A DNA stretch of 64,000 bases from Aliivibrio_A kagoshimensis (GTDB lineage Bacteria; Pseudomonadota; Gammaproteobacteria; Enterobacterales; Vibrionaceae). Within the stretch, counting starts at the first letter, position 1, and the number at the start of each line of letters is the position of its first letter. A model generated the notes under the pieces. It had not been told where the DNA came from and did no database searches. It saw only the letters and a program-made list of their open reading frames with translations. Positions 16,905 to 26,531 of the stretch are shown piece by piece. The DNA lies in the NCBI RefSeq assembly GCF_050337105.1, contig NZ_JAKJSQ010000010.1, positions 15,672-79,671 on the forward strand, given 5' to 3'. A program made the translations under genes and the position numbers.

Positions 16905-17927
16905 GTGACTGACTTACTAAGCCAAGACGAAATTGATGCACTTCTCCACGGTGTCGACGATGTAGAAGAAGAGGATAATAGCTCCGAAGATTCGGGTGAA
17001 ATGAGCTTTGATTTCTCATCTCAAGATCGAATCGTTCGTGGACGCATGCCGACGCTTGAATTGATCAATGAGCGTTTTGCCCGTCATATGCGTATTAGCC
17101 TGTTTAATATGTTAAGAAAATCCGCCGAAGTGTCAGTCAATGGCGTACAGATGCTTAAGTTCGGTGAGTATCAAAATACCCTTTACGTTCCTACCAGTTT
17201 GAACATGGTTCGTTTCCGCCCGTTAAAAGGCACTGCACTTATCACTATGGAAGCTCGCTTAGTCTTTATTTTGGTTGAAAACTTCTTTGGTGGTGATGGC
17301 CGTTTCCATGCCAAGATTGAAGGGCGTGAATTCACGCCGACTGAGAGACGAATCGTTCAGTTACTGCTTAAAACTGTTTTTGAAGATTATAAAGAGGCTT
17401 GGTCTCCAGTGATGGGGGTTGAGTTTGAGTATTTGGACTCGGAAGTGAATCCAACCATGGCGAACATTGTCAGCCCAACGGAAGTGATCGTTGTTAGTTC
17501 GTTTCATATTGAAGTGGATGGCGGCGGTGGGGACTTCCATATCGTTATGCCATACTCAATGGTTGAACCGATTAGAGAACTGCTTGATGCTGGTGTCCAG
17601 AGTGACAAAATGGACACAGACGTACGTTGGAGTAAAGCGCTACGCGACGAGATAATGGGTATTCCCGTCGAGCTTCGAGTCAACTTATTAGACACCAAAG
17701 TGTCGCTTCGTGATCTGATGGAGATGCAAAAAGGTGATATTATTCCTATCGAGATGCCTGAGTCAGCAACGGTGTTTGTGGAGGAGCTTCCTAGTTACCG
17801 TGCGAAGATGGGGCGCTCGAAAGATAAGTTGGCGATTCAGATTTTTGAGAAAATAAAACGCCCAGATGTGGTAAAAACGGATCTTGCTTTTTTAGGGGAA
17901 GATGCTCTGTTTGATTTTGACGACTGA
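16905..17927 (+). CDS. fliM: Flagellar motor switch protein FliM
   Basis: FliM (340 residues) forms the middle of the C-ring and binds phospho-CheY to change motor direction. The N-terminal CheY-binding peptide 'LSQDEIDALL' occupies residues 4-13. An acidic linker, the CheC-like middle domain (about 45-230) and the C-terminal SpoA domain (about 250-320) follow. The start codon is GTG at 16905, which places the conserved N-terminus exactly. Confidence 0.97.
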   Translation: MTDLLSQDEIDALLHGVDDVEEEDNSSEDSGEMSFDFSSQDRIVRGRMPTLELINERFARHMRISLFNMLRKSAEVSVNGVQMLKFGEYQNTLYVPTSLNMVRFRPLKGTALITMEARLVFILVENFFGGDGRFHAKIEGREFTPTERRIVQLLLKTVFEDYKEAWSPVMGVEFEYLDSEVNPTMANIVSPTEVIVVSSFHIEVDGGGGDFHIVMPYSMVEPIRELLDAGVQSDKMDTDVRWSKALRDEIMGIPVELRVNLLDTKVSLRDLMEMQKGDIIPIEMPESATVFVEELPSYRAKMGRSKDKLAIQIFEKIKRPDVVKTDLAFLGEDALFDFDD

Positions 17928-17982
17928 TAGTTATCAAGTAATAATCACAAACGCAATCAGCTCAATATTATAAGGTACAAAA

Positions 17983-18387
17983 ATGGATTCTAAAGAACAA
18001 CAGATGGCAGATGAATGGGCAGCAGCATTAAGTGAAGATGCGCTAGCACAGACTCAAACCGATGATGCTGTTGCAGCCCCTCTTGATGAATTGACGGACA
18101 GTTCGCCTCCAATTACGGATGATGAACGTCGTAAATTGGATTCGATTTTAGACATCCCTGTTACTATTTCGATGGAAGTGGGTCGCTCGCAAATAAGCAT
18201 TCGTAACTTGCTTCAGTTGAATCAGGGCTCAGTGGTTGAGTTAGATAGGATTGCTGGTGAGTCTCTGGATGTCATGGTAAATGGCACCTTAATTGCCCAC
18301 GGCGAAGTGGTGGTAGTTAATGACAAGTTTGGTATTCGTTTAACCGATGTGATTAGCCAAACTGAACGTATCAAAAAGCTTAGATAG
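17983..18387 (+). CDS. fliN: Flagellar motor switch protein FliN
   Basis: FliN (134 residues) forms the base of the C-ring and docks FliH. The SpoA domain (about 55-130) has the family signature 'LDIPVTISMEVGRSQI' and 'VNDKFGIRLTDVIS'. The first 45 residues are acidic and variable. SD AAGGT lies before the ATG. fliO begins 2 bases after the stop. Confidence 0.97.
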   Translation: MDSKEQQMADEWAAALSEDALAQTQTDDAVAAPLDELTDSSPPITDDERRKLDSILDIPVTISMEVGRSQISIRNLLQLNQGSVVELDRIAGESLDVMVNGTLIAHGEVVVVNDKFGIRLTDVISQTERIKKLR

Positions 18388-18389
18388 CG

Positions 18390-18794
18390 ATGAAAAACAG
18401 TCACTGTAGCCTGATTGCATTCACTCTATTCCCTTTTACAGCACTGGCTTCTTCAGAGGTAGGCTCGTCAACGACTAATCTTGATTTGGCGACCACTATC
18501 GGCTCGCTGATTTTTGTTCTGCTGCTTATCTTTGGATTAGCATGGATGATGAAAAAGATGCGTGTACCGGGAATGATGGGTAGCAGTGGGCCATTGAAAG
18601 TGATCAAACAGATGCCGATCGGTCCTAAAGAGCGGATCATGATTATACAGGTAGGCGAAGAGCAGTTGGTGGTTGGTGTGACAGCGCACAATATCAATCT
18701 ATTGACTAAATTAGAGACGCCTCTTGAAGATGCGAGCGTTGAAAGCGCCTCTTTTGCCAATCAAATTAGCCAATTAATGAGTAAAAATGAATAA
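18390..18794 (+). CDS. fliO: Flagellar biosynthesis protein FliO
   Basis: FliO (134 residues) is a membrane-bound assembly factor for the FliP export ring. It has an N-terminal signal-like hydrophobic stretch (about 5-20), a membrane segment (about 30-52, 'TIGSLIFVLLLIFGLAWMM') and a small cytoplasmic domain ('PIGPKERIMIIQVGEEQLVVGVT'). The gene overlaps fliP by 8 bases (ATGAATAA). Confidence 0.93.
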   Translation: MKNSHCSLIAFTLFPFTALASSEVGSSTTNLDLATTIGSLIFVLLLIFGLAWMMKKMRVPGMMGSSGPLKVIKQMPIGPKERIMIIQVGEEQLVVGVTAHNINLLTKLETPLEDASVESASFANQISQLMSKNE

Positions 18795-19659
18795 AAATAA
18801 TCTCATCGCTNCCTTTTGGTTACTCTTTACTTTCTCTCTGTTTGCTCCGGCAGTTATCGCCGTTGATGATCTTGCGGCAACCATTCCTGCCACGGCAGCG
18901 GGTGCTGAAGGTATCACGGTTACAGCAATGCAAAAGGATAGCGGCGCTTCTAGCAGTACCGCAAAAGGCAGTTCATCGGCGAGCGTAGGCATTCCAGCGT
19001 TCACCATGACCACCAATGGCGACGGTGGTGAAGATTACTCGGTAACCCTACAAATTGTTGCCCTGATGACCTTGCTGGGCTTCCTGCCCGCGATGGTTAT
19101 CTTAATGACCTCGTTTACGCGTATTGTCGTGGTCATGTCTATTCTTCGACAAGCGATGGGTTTACAGCAGACGCCATCGAATCAAGTGATCGTCGGGATA
19201 GCGATGTTTTTAACCTTCTTTGTGATGTCTCCAGTTATCGATAAAGTGAATACCACAGCGATTCAGCCTTATATAAATGAAGAGTTAACCGCCAGAGAAG
19301 CGTTTGACAATGCTCAGGTCCCGATGAAAGACTTCATGCTAAAACAGACAAGAATCAAAGATTTAGAAACCTTTGTTAACATGGCTGAGATTGAAGTAGA
19401 CAACCCAGAAGATGTGCCTATCTTTGTGGTGATCCCCGCCTTTGTAACGTCAGAATTGAAAACGGCCTTCCAAATTGGTTTTATGCTATTCCTCCCCTTC
19501 TTAATTATCGACTTAGTGGTGGCTTCGGTATTAATGGCCATGGGTATGATGATGTTGTCACCGATGATTGTGTCACTGCCGTTTAAACTGATGTTGTTTG
19601 TGCTGGTGGATGGATGGAACTTAATTCTCTCTATGTTGGCCGGCAGCTTTGCGAGGTAG
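18787..19659 (+). CDS. fliP: Flagellar export gate protein FliP
   Basis: FliP (290 residues) forms the core of the FliPQR export gate. It has a cleavable signal peptide (about 1-25), a low-complexity spacer, then the conserved part with four membrane segments, including 'TSFTRIVVVMSILRQAMGLQQTPSNQ' (shown in part) and 'GMMMLSPMIVSLPFKL'. Base 18811 is 'n', so residue 9 is undetermined (Ala, Pro, Ser or Thr). It falls in the signal peptide and is unlikely to matter. The gene overlaps fliO by 8 bases. Confidence 0.96.
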   Translation: MNKNNLIAXFWLLFTFSLFAPAVIAVDDLAATIPATAAGAEGITVTAMQKDSGASSSTAKGSSSASVGIPAFTMTTNGDGGEDYSVTLQIVALMTLLGFLPAMVILMTSFTRIVVVMSILRQAMGLQQTPSNQVIVGIAMFLTFFVMSPVIDKVNTTAIQPYINEELTAREAFDNAQVPMKDFMLKQTRIKDLETFVNMAEIEVDNPEDVPIFVVIPAFVTSELKTAFQIGFMLFLPFLIIDLVVASVLMAMGMMMLSPMIVSLPFKLMLFVLVDGWNLILSMLAGSFAR

Positions 19660-19662
19660 CGA

Positions 19663-19932
19663 ATGACTCCTGAGATTGCGATAGAAATATTCAGAGGGGC
19701 GCTCTACGTCGTACTACTATTAGTGTGTGCCATTATTATTCCGAGCTTGATGATTGGTTTAGTGGTTGCGGTGTTTCAGGCGGCGACCTCTATCAATGAA
19801 CAGACGTTAAGCTTTTTACCAAGATTGATCGTTACCATACTCGCCCTGATGCTATTTGGTCACTGGATGACACGTATTATGACCGAGTATTTTTTAGATA
19901 TTGTTGCCCGTATTCCGCTAATTCTCTATTAG
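19663..19932 (+). CDS. fliQ: Flagellar export gate protein FliQ
   Basis: FliQ (89 residues) is the two-helix membrane subunit of the FliPQR export gate. Two hydrophobic segments (about 15-38 and 50-72) flank the conserved 'QAATSINEQTLSFLPR'. It starts 3 bases after fliP and ends 12 before fliR. Confidence 0.96.
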   Translation: MTPEIAIEIFRGALYVVLLLVCAIIIPSLMIGLVVAVFQAATSINEQTLSFLPRLIVTILALMLFGHWMTRIMTEYFLDIVARIPLILY

Positions 19933-19944
19933 AGTGATCTGATT

Positions 19945-20727
19945 ATGGAGTATCCCACCGCCGTTATACTTGACTGGATTGCCAACTACTTTTGGCCGTT
20001 CACGCGTATCTCCGCCATGATGATGGTGATGACGGTGTTTGGTGCGCGCTTTGTCTCTTCTCGAATTCGCCTCTACCTTGCCTTAGCGGTCACGTTTGCC
20101 GTCATGCCCTCTATTCCAGCAGTACCTAAAGAGATTGAACTGCTCTCTCTAGCAGGTTTTATTACCACTGCGGAGCAGTTGATTATTGGTGTCTCAATGG
20201 GCATGGTAACCCAATTTGTCATACAAACTTTTGTGTTGCTAGGGCAAATTTTAGCGATGCAATCGAGTTTAGGTTTTGCCTCTATGGTGGATCCTGCGAA
20301 TGGACAAAATACCCCGGTACTGGGTCAGCTCTTTATGTTGTTGGCTACGCTGTTCTTTTTGATCACCGATGGCCACCTTAAAATGATCAACTTTGTAGTG
20401 ATCAGTTTTAAAACATTACCTATAGGGTCGGGGCAGTTAACCGTCATCGATTTTCGCTCACTGGCCACCTGGCTGGGAGTGATGTTTAAAGCTGCGCTCA
20501 GCATGTCACTTTCGGGCATCATTGCACTGCTTACCGTTAACCTATCGTTCGGAGTCATGACCCGTGCAGCACCTCAATTGAATATCTTCTCACTGGGTTT
20601 TGCCTTTGCCTTAATGATTGGTTTATTACTCTGTTGGTATATCTTAATCGGGATGTTTGGTCACTATGATCTGCACTGGATGAGAGCTGAAACTCAGATT
20701 TGCAGTCTTATTAGGTTGGACTGCTGA
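19945..20727 (+). CDS. fliR: Flagellar export gate protein FliR
   Basis: FliR (260 residues) is the single-copy subunit of the export gate. It has six predicted membrane helices and the conserved patches 'RISAMMMVMTVFG' and 'SSLGFASMVDPANGQNTPVL'. Its stop codon TGA shares its last base with the flhB ATG, so the two are translationally coupled, as usual. Confidence 0.96.
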   Translation: MEYPTAVILDWIANYFWPFTRISAMMMVMTVFGARFVSSRIRLYLALAVTFAVMPSIPAVPKEIELLSLAGFITTAEQLIIGVSMGMVTQFVIQTFVLLGQILAMQSSLGFASMVDPANGQNTPVLGQLFMLLATLFFLITDGHLKMINFVVISFKTLPIGSGQLTVIDFRSLATWLGVMFKAALSMSLSGIIALLTVNLSFGVMTRAAPQLNIFSLGFAFALMIGLLLCWYILIGMFGHYDLHWMRAETQICSLIRLDC

Positions 20728-21860
20728 TGGCTGAGAGCGAAAGTGGTGCAGAACGCACCGAGGACGCAACGCCCAAACGCTTGCAACAGGCCAAAGATAA
20801 AGGGCAGGTTGCAAGGTCAAAAGAGCTCGCTTCAGTTGCTGTTTTAGTCTTCGGCGCGGTGTCATTAATGTGGTTTGGTGGATTTATTGGCCAAGCATTA
20901 ATGAATATTATGAGGCGTTTTTTTTCGATTACCCGTGATGAGATTTATGCCTCAGGAAAGTTATTAGATATAGTGACGGGTGGCCTATCTCAACTTATTC
21001 TCCCGCTCTCTTTGGTGCTCATTACGCTGTTTGTCGCCGGAATGATTGGGGCGGCGGGGTTAGGTGGAGTCAGTTTTTCAGTGGAAGCCGCTAGACCTAA
21101 ACTGTCAAAAATCAATCCGATGAGTGGCATTAAACGTATGTTTGGTATGCAGAGTTGGGTTGAGCTGCTCAAATCGATTCTAAAAGTGACGCTTGTGGCT
21201 GGTGTCGCTTTTTATTTGGTTGAGTCTAGCTTAGAAGATCTATTTCAACTAAGTCTCGATACCTACCCTTCAAATATCTTTCACGCATTAGAAATCTTGC
21301 TCAACTTTGTTCTGCTTATCAGCTGTTCATTGCTGGTGGTAGTGGCGATTGATGTGCCGTTTCAGATTTGGCAACACGCCGATCAGCTAAAAATGACTAA
21401 GCAAGAAGTGAAAGATGAATTTAAAGAGACGGAAGGTAAACCAGAAGTGAAAGGGCGCATTCGAATGTTGCAGCGCGAGATGACGCAGCGACGAATGATG
21501 TCAGCGGTACCTGAAGCGGATGTAATCGTAACTAACCCGAGTCACTTCTCAGTGGCGCTACGTTATGAACATGATAAAGATAAAGCGCCAATTGTAGTTG
21601 CCAAAGGCATTGACCACATCGCTTTAAAAATTCGTGAAGTGGGTAACCAGAATAAAATACCCGTTGTGGCGGCTCCGCCACTGACTCGTGCACTCTATCA
21701 CTCTACTGAAGTTGATCAACAGATCCCAGATGGCCTATTTGCTGCAGTGGCTCAAATTTTAGCTTATGTCTATCAACTGCAGCAATTTAAGCGTCGAGGT
21801 GGTAGCAAACCTAAGCTGGATGAGAAGACGTTAACCATTCCTGATGAGTTAAAACGCTAA
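20727..21860 (+). CDS. flhB: Flagellar export switch protein FlhB
   Basis: FlhB (377 residues) switches the export apparatus from rod/hook to filament substrates after self-cleavage. The N-terminal half has four membrane helices (about 30-210). The C-terminal cytoplasmic domain follows a charged linker ('KQEVKDEFKETEGKPEVKG'). The self-cleavage motif, usually NPTH, reads NPSH here (Asn270-Pro271-Ser272-His273). The catalytic Asn-Pro pair is intact, so cleavage is probably retained. Last gene of the fliK operon. Confidence 0.96.
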   Translation: MAESESGAERTEDATPKRLQQAKDKGQVARSKELASVAVLVFGAVSLMWFGGFIGQALMNIMRRFFSITRDEIYASGKLLDIVTGGLSQLILPLSLVLITLFVAGMIGAAGLGGVSFSVEAARPKLSKINPMSGIKRMFGMQSWVELLKSILKVTLVAGVAFYLVESSLEDLFQLSLDTYPSNIFHALEILLNFVLLISCSLLVVVAIDVPFQIWQHADQLKMTKQEVKDEFKETEGKPEVKGRIRMLQREMTQRRMMSAVPEADVIVTNPSHFSVALRYEHDKDKAPIVVAKGIDHIALKIREVGNQNKIPVVAAPPLTRALYHSTEVDQQIPDGLFAAVAQILAYVYQLQQFKRRGGSKPKLDEKTLTIPDELKR

Positions 21861-21903
21861 TATTTGCAGTCAGTTACTAAGTGTCAACTTATTGACTTAT
21901 TTG

Positions 21904-21919
21904 TGGCTCATATTTTGCA
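21904..21919 (+). promoter_or_regulatory. Sigma-54 promoter of flhA operon
   Basis: TGGCTCATATTTTGCA fits the sigma-54 consensus with a 10-base GG-GC spacing. The predicted start is near 21930, 74 bases before flhA. It probably drives flhA-flhF-flhG-fliA and perhaps the chemotaxis genes beyond. Confidence 0.8.
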
Positions 21920-22003
21920 TATTCAAGGTTCGTTGTTCAATAAAAGTCTTGTTAGTAGGGCTTCTATTCGTAAAATCACTTTGAAGTAAGTAATGAATTA
22001 ACT

Positions 22004-24097
22004 ATGAAGCTAGCCATTCCCTATACCGACAAACTTGCTTTTCTCAAAGGACGATCGATTCCAGCGATAGGCGCACCGATTTTAGTCCTTGCTGCCCTAG
22101 CAATGATTATTCTTCCAATGCCGCCTTTGCTGTTGGATTTAATGTTTACCTTCAATATTGCGCTAGCGATGATCGTATTGTTAGTCACCATTTATACTCG
22201 TCGCCCTCTCGATTTTGCAGCATTCCCTACGGTACTGCTAGTCGCTACTCTGCTACGTTTAGCCTTGAATGTAGCCTCAACTCGAGTGGTATTGCTCTAT
22301 GGTCATGAAGGTGATGGTGCAGCCGGACAAGTGATTGCTGCTTTTGGTAACGTGGTTGTCGGTGGTAACTATGCGGTGGGCTTGGTGGTGTTTTTGATCT
22401 TGATGATAATTAACTTCATGGTAGTAACAAAAGGTGCGGGTCGTATCTCTGAAGTAAGTGCCCGCTTTACCTTAGATGCCTTGCCAGGTAAGCAGATGGC
22501 AATTGATGCCGACTTGAATGCTGGCCTAATTGATCAAGAAGAGGCAAGAACACGACGCTTTGATGTCACTAAAGAGGCGGACTTTTACGGCTCAATGGAT
22601 GGTGCGTCCAAATTTGTAAAAGGCGATGCTATTGCCGGTATCTTGATTCTGTTTATGAATATCGTTGGCGGTTTGGCCATTGGTATGATCCAACATGATG
22701 TTGGCTTTAAAGATGCAATACAGATATACACGCTATTGACTATTGGTGATGGTTTAGTCGCTCAAATCCCATCACTGTTGCTGTCTATTGGGGCGGCAAT
22801 CATGGTGACCCGTCAAAATACGGAAGAAGACATGGGTGAGCAGATGGTATTCCAACTGTTTGATAATCCCAAAGCACTTATGATTACAGCTGCTATTCTT
22901 ACTGTTATGGGTCTTGTGCCGGGAATGCCACACTTCTCATTTCTGCTGTTAGCCATAGCAGCTGGTGGTGGCGCTTACTACTTGCATAAAAAGAGTAATA
23001 AAAGCGAAGAGGAAGATGACAGTAAACCAAGTACCGAACTGTTACTTCCGGGCAATAAAGAGCTGTCATGGGACGATGTTCAACCTGTCGATATTATCGG
23101 CTTAGAGGTTGGTTACCGACTTATCCCTATGGTGGATAAAGAGCAAGGTGGCGAGTTATTAGAGCGTGTGAAAGGGGTTCGTAAGAAGTTATCGCAAGAT
23201 TTTGGCTTTTTAGTGCCGTCAGTTCACATTCGAGATAATTTAGAGTTAGCACCTAATATTTATCGTATAACATTGATGGGCGTGGCGTTTGGCGAAGCTG
23301 AAATTCGCCCCGATAAAGAACTAGCGATTAACCCAGGCCAAGTTTATGGTGCAATAGAGGGTGAGTCGACCGTTGATCCTGCCTTCGGACTAGAAGCGGT
23401 TTGGATTAATGAAGATCAACGAGAACACGCTCAAGCATTAGGTTATACCGTGGTGGATGCCGCCACCGTGCTAGCGACCCATTTAAGCCAGATTTTGACC
23501 AATAATGCGGCGCAGTTGATTGGCCATGAAGAGGTACAAAATCTGTTAGAAGTATTAGGTAGGTCAACACCAAAACTGATTGAAGGCTTTGTACCAGAGC
23601 AACTCTCAATGAGTGTGGTGGTTAAAGTACTACAAAACCTACTTAACGAAGCGATTCCTATTCGAGATATTCGTACTATTGTACAGACACTGTCCGAGTT
23701 TGCGCCAAAAAGTCAAGAACCTGACATATTGACCGCTGCCGTTAGGATTGCATTGAAGCGACTTATTGTTCAGGAAATCAATGGCATAGAGGAAGAGATG
23801 CCAGTTATTACCTTGATTCCTGAATTGGAACAAATATTGCATCAAACTATGCAGGCTTCAGGAGGAGAAAGCACAGGAATTGAACCAGGATTAGCAGAGA
23901 GGCTGCAAACCTCATTAACAAAAGCAACGCAAGAGCAAGAGTTGAAAGGCGAGGCGGCGGTGTTACTGACATCGGGAGTGTTGCGCTCAACGCTAGCCAA
24001 ATTTGTTAAGAATACTATTCCGAATTTAAGAGTGCTCTCATATCAAGAGATCCCTGATGAGAAACAGATTCGTATCGTTCAAGCTGTTGGAAATTAG
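22004..24097 (+). CDS. flhA: Flagellar export protein FlhA
   Basis: FlhA (697 residues) is the proton-driven export engine and docking ring for chaperone-substrate complexes. The N-terminal part (about 1-330) has eight predicted membrane helices and the FHIPEP signature around 'RPLDFAAFPTVLL' and 'LRLALNVASTR'. A linker and the cytoplasmic FlhA-C domains (about 360-697) follow. It starts a new transcription unit 143 bases after flhB. flhF follows after 30 bases. Confidence 0.97.
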   Translation: MKLAIPYTDKLAFLKGRSIPAIGAPILVLAALAMIILPMPPLLLDLMFTFNIALAMIVLLVTIYTRRPLDFAAFPTVLLVATLLRLALNVASTRVVLLYGHEGDGAAGQVIAAFGNVVVGGNYAVGLVVFLILMIINFMVVTKGAGRISEVSARFTLDALPGKQMAIDADLNAGLIDQEEARTRRFDVTKEADFYGSMDGASKFVKGDAIAGILILFMNIVGGLAIGMIQHDVGFKDAIQIYTLLTIGDGLVAQIPSLLLSIGAAIMVTRQNTEEDMGEQMVFQLFDNPKALMITAAILTVMGLVPGMPHFSFLLLAIAAGGGAYYLHKKSNKSEEEDDSKPSTELLLPGNKELSWDDVQPVDIIGLEVGYRLIPMVDKEQGGELLERVKGVRKKLSQDFGFLVPSVHIRDNLELAPNIYRITLMGVAFGEAEIRPDKELAINPGQVYGAIEGESTVDPAFGLEAVWINEDQREHAQALGYTVVDAATVLATHLSQILTNNAAQLIGHEEVQNLLEVLGRSTPKLIEGFVPEQLSMSVVVKVLQNLLNEAIPIRDIRTIVQTLSEFAPKSQEPDILTAAVRIALKRLIVQEINGIEEEMPVITLIPELEQILHQTMQASGGESTGIEPGLAERLQTSLTKATQEQELKGEAAVLLTSGVLRSTLAKFVKNTIPNLRVLSYQEIPDEKQIRIVQAVGN

Positions 24098-24127
24098 TAG
24101 TGCTGAAGTTAGCACGGGATAAAGCCA

Positions 24128-25651
24128 TTGAAGATTAAAAGATTTTTTGCCAAAGATATGCGCACGGCACTGGTTCAAGTGAAAGAAGAACTGGGTGTTG
24201 ATGCAGTCATCATGTCGAATAAAAAAGTGACTGGCGGCGTAGAAATTGTCGCTGCGATTGATCCTGAGCATCAACCTTCAGGTTCGATGACTGGCCGCCA
24301 TACCGTACCTCATGAACGCTCAATCGATAACGATCGAGTTAGCATTAATGGCGCAGGCAATAATCAAAGCGGATCAATGACGCGACGTTTTGCCAATATG
24401 CTAAAACAGTATGGTAATGGCACCCCGCCATCAGAGCCAGGCGCGCAATCACAGCATCATGCTAATGAAGAGCGTGAAGAGGACTCACTGACTGCGTTAT
24501 TGAAGCGTCAGTCAAAGTATCAACACAGTGGCATGAACTCATACAGCGACACCGCCAACATCAGTCAAGCCGCATCACAAAACCCGACCTTAAGCGCATT
24601 GATGAAACATGATCGTCAGCAGAGTCAGCAGCATGAGCGACAGAGACCGAAACTGGATCCATCACGTTTTGAACGCCATGATAATGGGGCGCATCAGCAA
24701 GAGAGTGATGATCTTGAGAAGATGCGTGCTGAGATGACATCAATAAGGCGTCTGTTAGAACATCAAGTATCAGGGTTAATGTGGCAAGAAGTTGAACGCC
24801 GTGAGCCACTGAGAGCGATGCTGATTAGCCGTTTGAAAAAAATGGGTATCTCAGAAGAGCTTGCAGACCAACTGGCTTGTTACATTCCTGAAGAGCTATC
24901 TGGCCCCGAAGCGTGGTCTGCACTGCTCAATCTATTAGCGGATCAAATATCCACCACCAAAGACGACCTACTACAAAAAGGGGGGGTTGTTGCGCTCTTA
25001 GGGCCGACTGGTGTGGGGAAAACCACCACCATAGCGAAACTTGCTGCTAGAGCGGCGATGGATTTTGGACCTGATCAAGTCGCACTGGTCACCACCGACA
25101 CTTTTCGTATTGGCGCCAGTGAGCAACTTGCTATTTATGGTAGAATTTTAGGTTGTCCAGTAAGAATTGCTAAAGATGCGGATGAACTTGCCGATGTAAT
25201 CTATCAGTTAAGAAATAGGAAGCTGGTATTGGTTGATACCGCAGGGATTGGGCAGCGAGACATTCGACTTTCAGAGCAGCTTGATACATTGATGTTAAAT
25301 AACTCTTTAAAGATTAAAAGCTATCTAGTTCTACCATCGACTTGTCAGCTGAAAGTACTGCAAGAGACAGTAGATCATTTTAAACGGATACCATTATCTG
25401 GTTGCATTTTAACCAAACTTGACGAATCTCTAAGTTTAGGCGAGTTAATTAGCGTCATAGTCCAAAATTCGTTACCAATAGCTTATCTTGCTAATGGGCA
25501 ACGAGTTCCTGAAGATATCGTTTTGGCTCAACCAAAATATTTAGTCGCTCAAGCCAACAAGTTGTTAAAAAAAGCAACACAAAATGAGCCACACTTTTGG
25601 AGTACTGACATAGATATTGATAATTCACCATCGGCAGAAAAATATGATTAA
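24128..25651 (+). CDS. flhF: Polar flagellar placement GTPase FlhF
   Basis: FlhF (507 residues) is an SRP-type GTPase that marks the cell pole and recruits the first flagellar parts. The N-terminal B domain (about 1-190) is basic and low complexity. The NG GTPase domain has G1 GPTGVGKTTT from residue 292, 'VTTDTFRIGA', 'LVDTAGIGQ' and 'TKLDES'. The start codon is TTG at 24128. The sequence that follows it ('MKIKRFFAKDMRTAL') is the family N-terminus, so no better start exists. Overlaps flhG by 8 bases. Confidence 0.97.
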   Translation: MKIKRFFAKDMRTALVQVKEELGVDAVIMSNKKVTGGVEIVAAIDPEHQPSGSMTGRHTVPHERSIDNDRVSINGAGNNQSGSMTRRFANMLKQYGNGTPPSEPGAQSQHHANEEREEDSLTALLKRQSKYQHSGMNSYSDTANISQAASQNPTLSALMKHDRQQSQQHERQRPKLDPSRFERHDNGAHQQESDDLEKMRAEMTSIRRLLEHQVSGLMWQEVERREPLRAMLISRLKKMGISEELADQLACYIPEELSGPEAWSALLNLLADQISTTKDDLLQKGGVVALLGPTGVGKTTTIAKLAARAAMDFGPDQVALVTTDTFRIGASEQLAIYGRILGCPVRIAKDADELADVIYQLRNRKLVLVDTAGIGQRDIRLSEQLDTLMLNNSLKIKSYLVLPSTCQLKVLQETVDHFKRIPLSGCILTKLDESLSLGELISVIVQNSLPIAYLANGQRVPEDIVLAQPKYLVAQANKLLKKATQNEPHFWSTDIDIDNSPSAEKYD

Positions 25652-26531
25652 CGAAATAGTACAAGATCAGGCTAGTGGTCTTCGCCGCATGACACAACCG
25701 ACGCTAACGAAGGTGGTGACTGTCACAGGTGGTAAAGGTGGTGTAGGCAAAACGAATGTGACTATTGGTTTGGCCGTTGCTATGGCCAAACAAGGCAAGA
25801 AAGTAATGATCATGGATGCCGATCTAGGACTTGCCAATATTGATGTCATGTTAGGAGTTCGTCCAAAATATAATTTGAGTCACTTGCTAGCTGGCGAGTG
25901 TGAATTAAAAGATACAATTACTGAAGGTCCGCACGGGATTAAGATTATCCCAGCATCATCAGGAACAGGTTCAATGGCAGAATTGAGTCCAATCCAACAT
26001 GCGGGGTTGATTAGAGCCTTCAGTAGCCTTGAAGATGAAATCGATGTTTTATTGATTGATACCGCGGCAGGTATCTCCAATATGGTGACAAGTTTTGCCC
26101 GTGCTGCCCAAGATGTCATTGTCGTGGTGTGTGATGAACCCACATCCATTACTGATGCGTATGCATTGATTAAAATTTTAAATAAAGAGCATCAAGTCTC
26201 TCGCTTTAAAATTGTCGCCAATATGGTAAGAAGTTACCGCGAAGGCAGAGAACTGTTCGGTAAGCTAACCTTAGTAACAGATAGATTTTTAAATGCCAAT
26301 ATGGAGTTAGTTGCCTGTATTCCAATGGACGACAAAGTACGGCAGTCAGTAAAAAGACAAAAGATTGTCGTGGATGCTTACCCACGCTCTCCTGCTGCAT
26401 TAGCAATAAGCTCATTGGCAAATAAAGCACTAACGTGGCCAGTACCACGAAAACCAGGTGGACACTTAGAATTTTTCGTAGAGCGGCTGCTGCTTCGAGA
26501 TGAAAAATTAGGGGAAAGGTTTGGTGAATAA
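25644..26531 (+). CDS. flhG: Flagellar number regulator FlhG (MinD-like ATPase)
   Basis: FlhG (295 residues), also called FleN, is a ParA/MinD-type ATPase that limits flagellar number by restraining FlhF and FlrA. The deviant Walker A motif GGKGGVGKTN is at 29-38. 'IMDADLGLANIDVMLG' and 'LLIDTAAGIS' follow. A MinD-like amphipathic tail is suggested near the C-terminus ('LEFFVERLLL'). The ATG at 25644 is chosen over an upstream start because it gives the conserved N-terminus and the 8-base overlap (ATGATTAA) with flhF. Confidence 0.95.
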   Translation: MINEIVQDQASGLRRMTQPTLTKVVTVTGGKGGVGKTNVTIGLAVAMAKQGKKVMIMDADLGLANIDVMLGVRPKYNLSHLLAGECELKDTITEGPHGIKIIPASSGTGSMAELSPIQHAGLIRAFSSLEDEIDVLLIDTAAGISNMVTSFARAAQDVIVVVCDEPTSITDAYALIKILNKEHQVSRFKIVANMVRSYREGRELFGKLTLVTDRFLNANMELVACIPMDDKVRQSVKRQKIVVDAYPRSPAALAISSLANKALTWPVPRKPGGHLEFFVERLLLRDEKLGERFGE

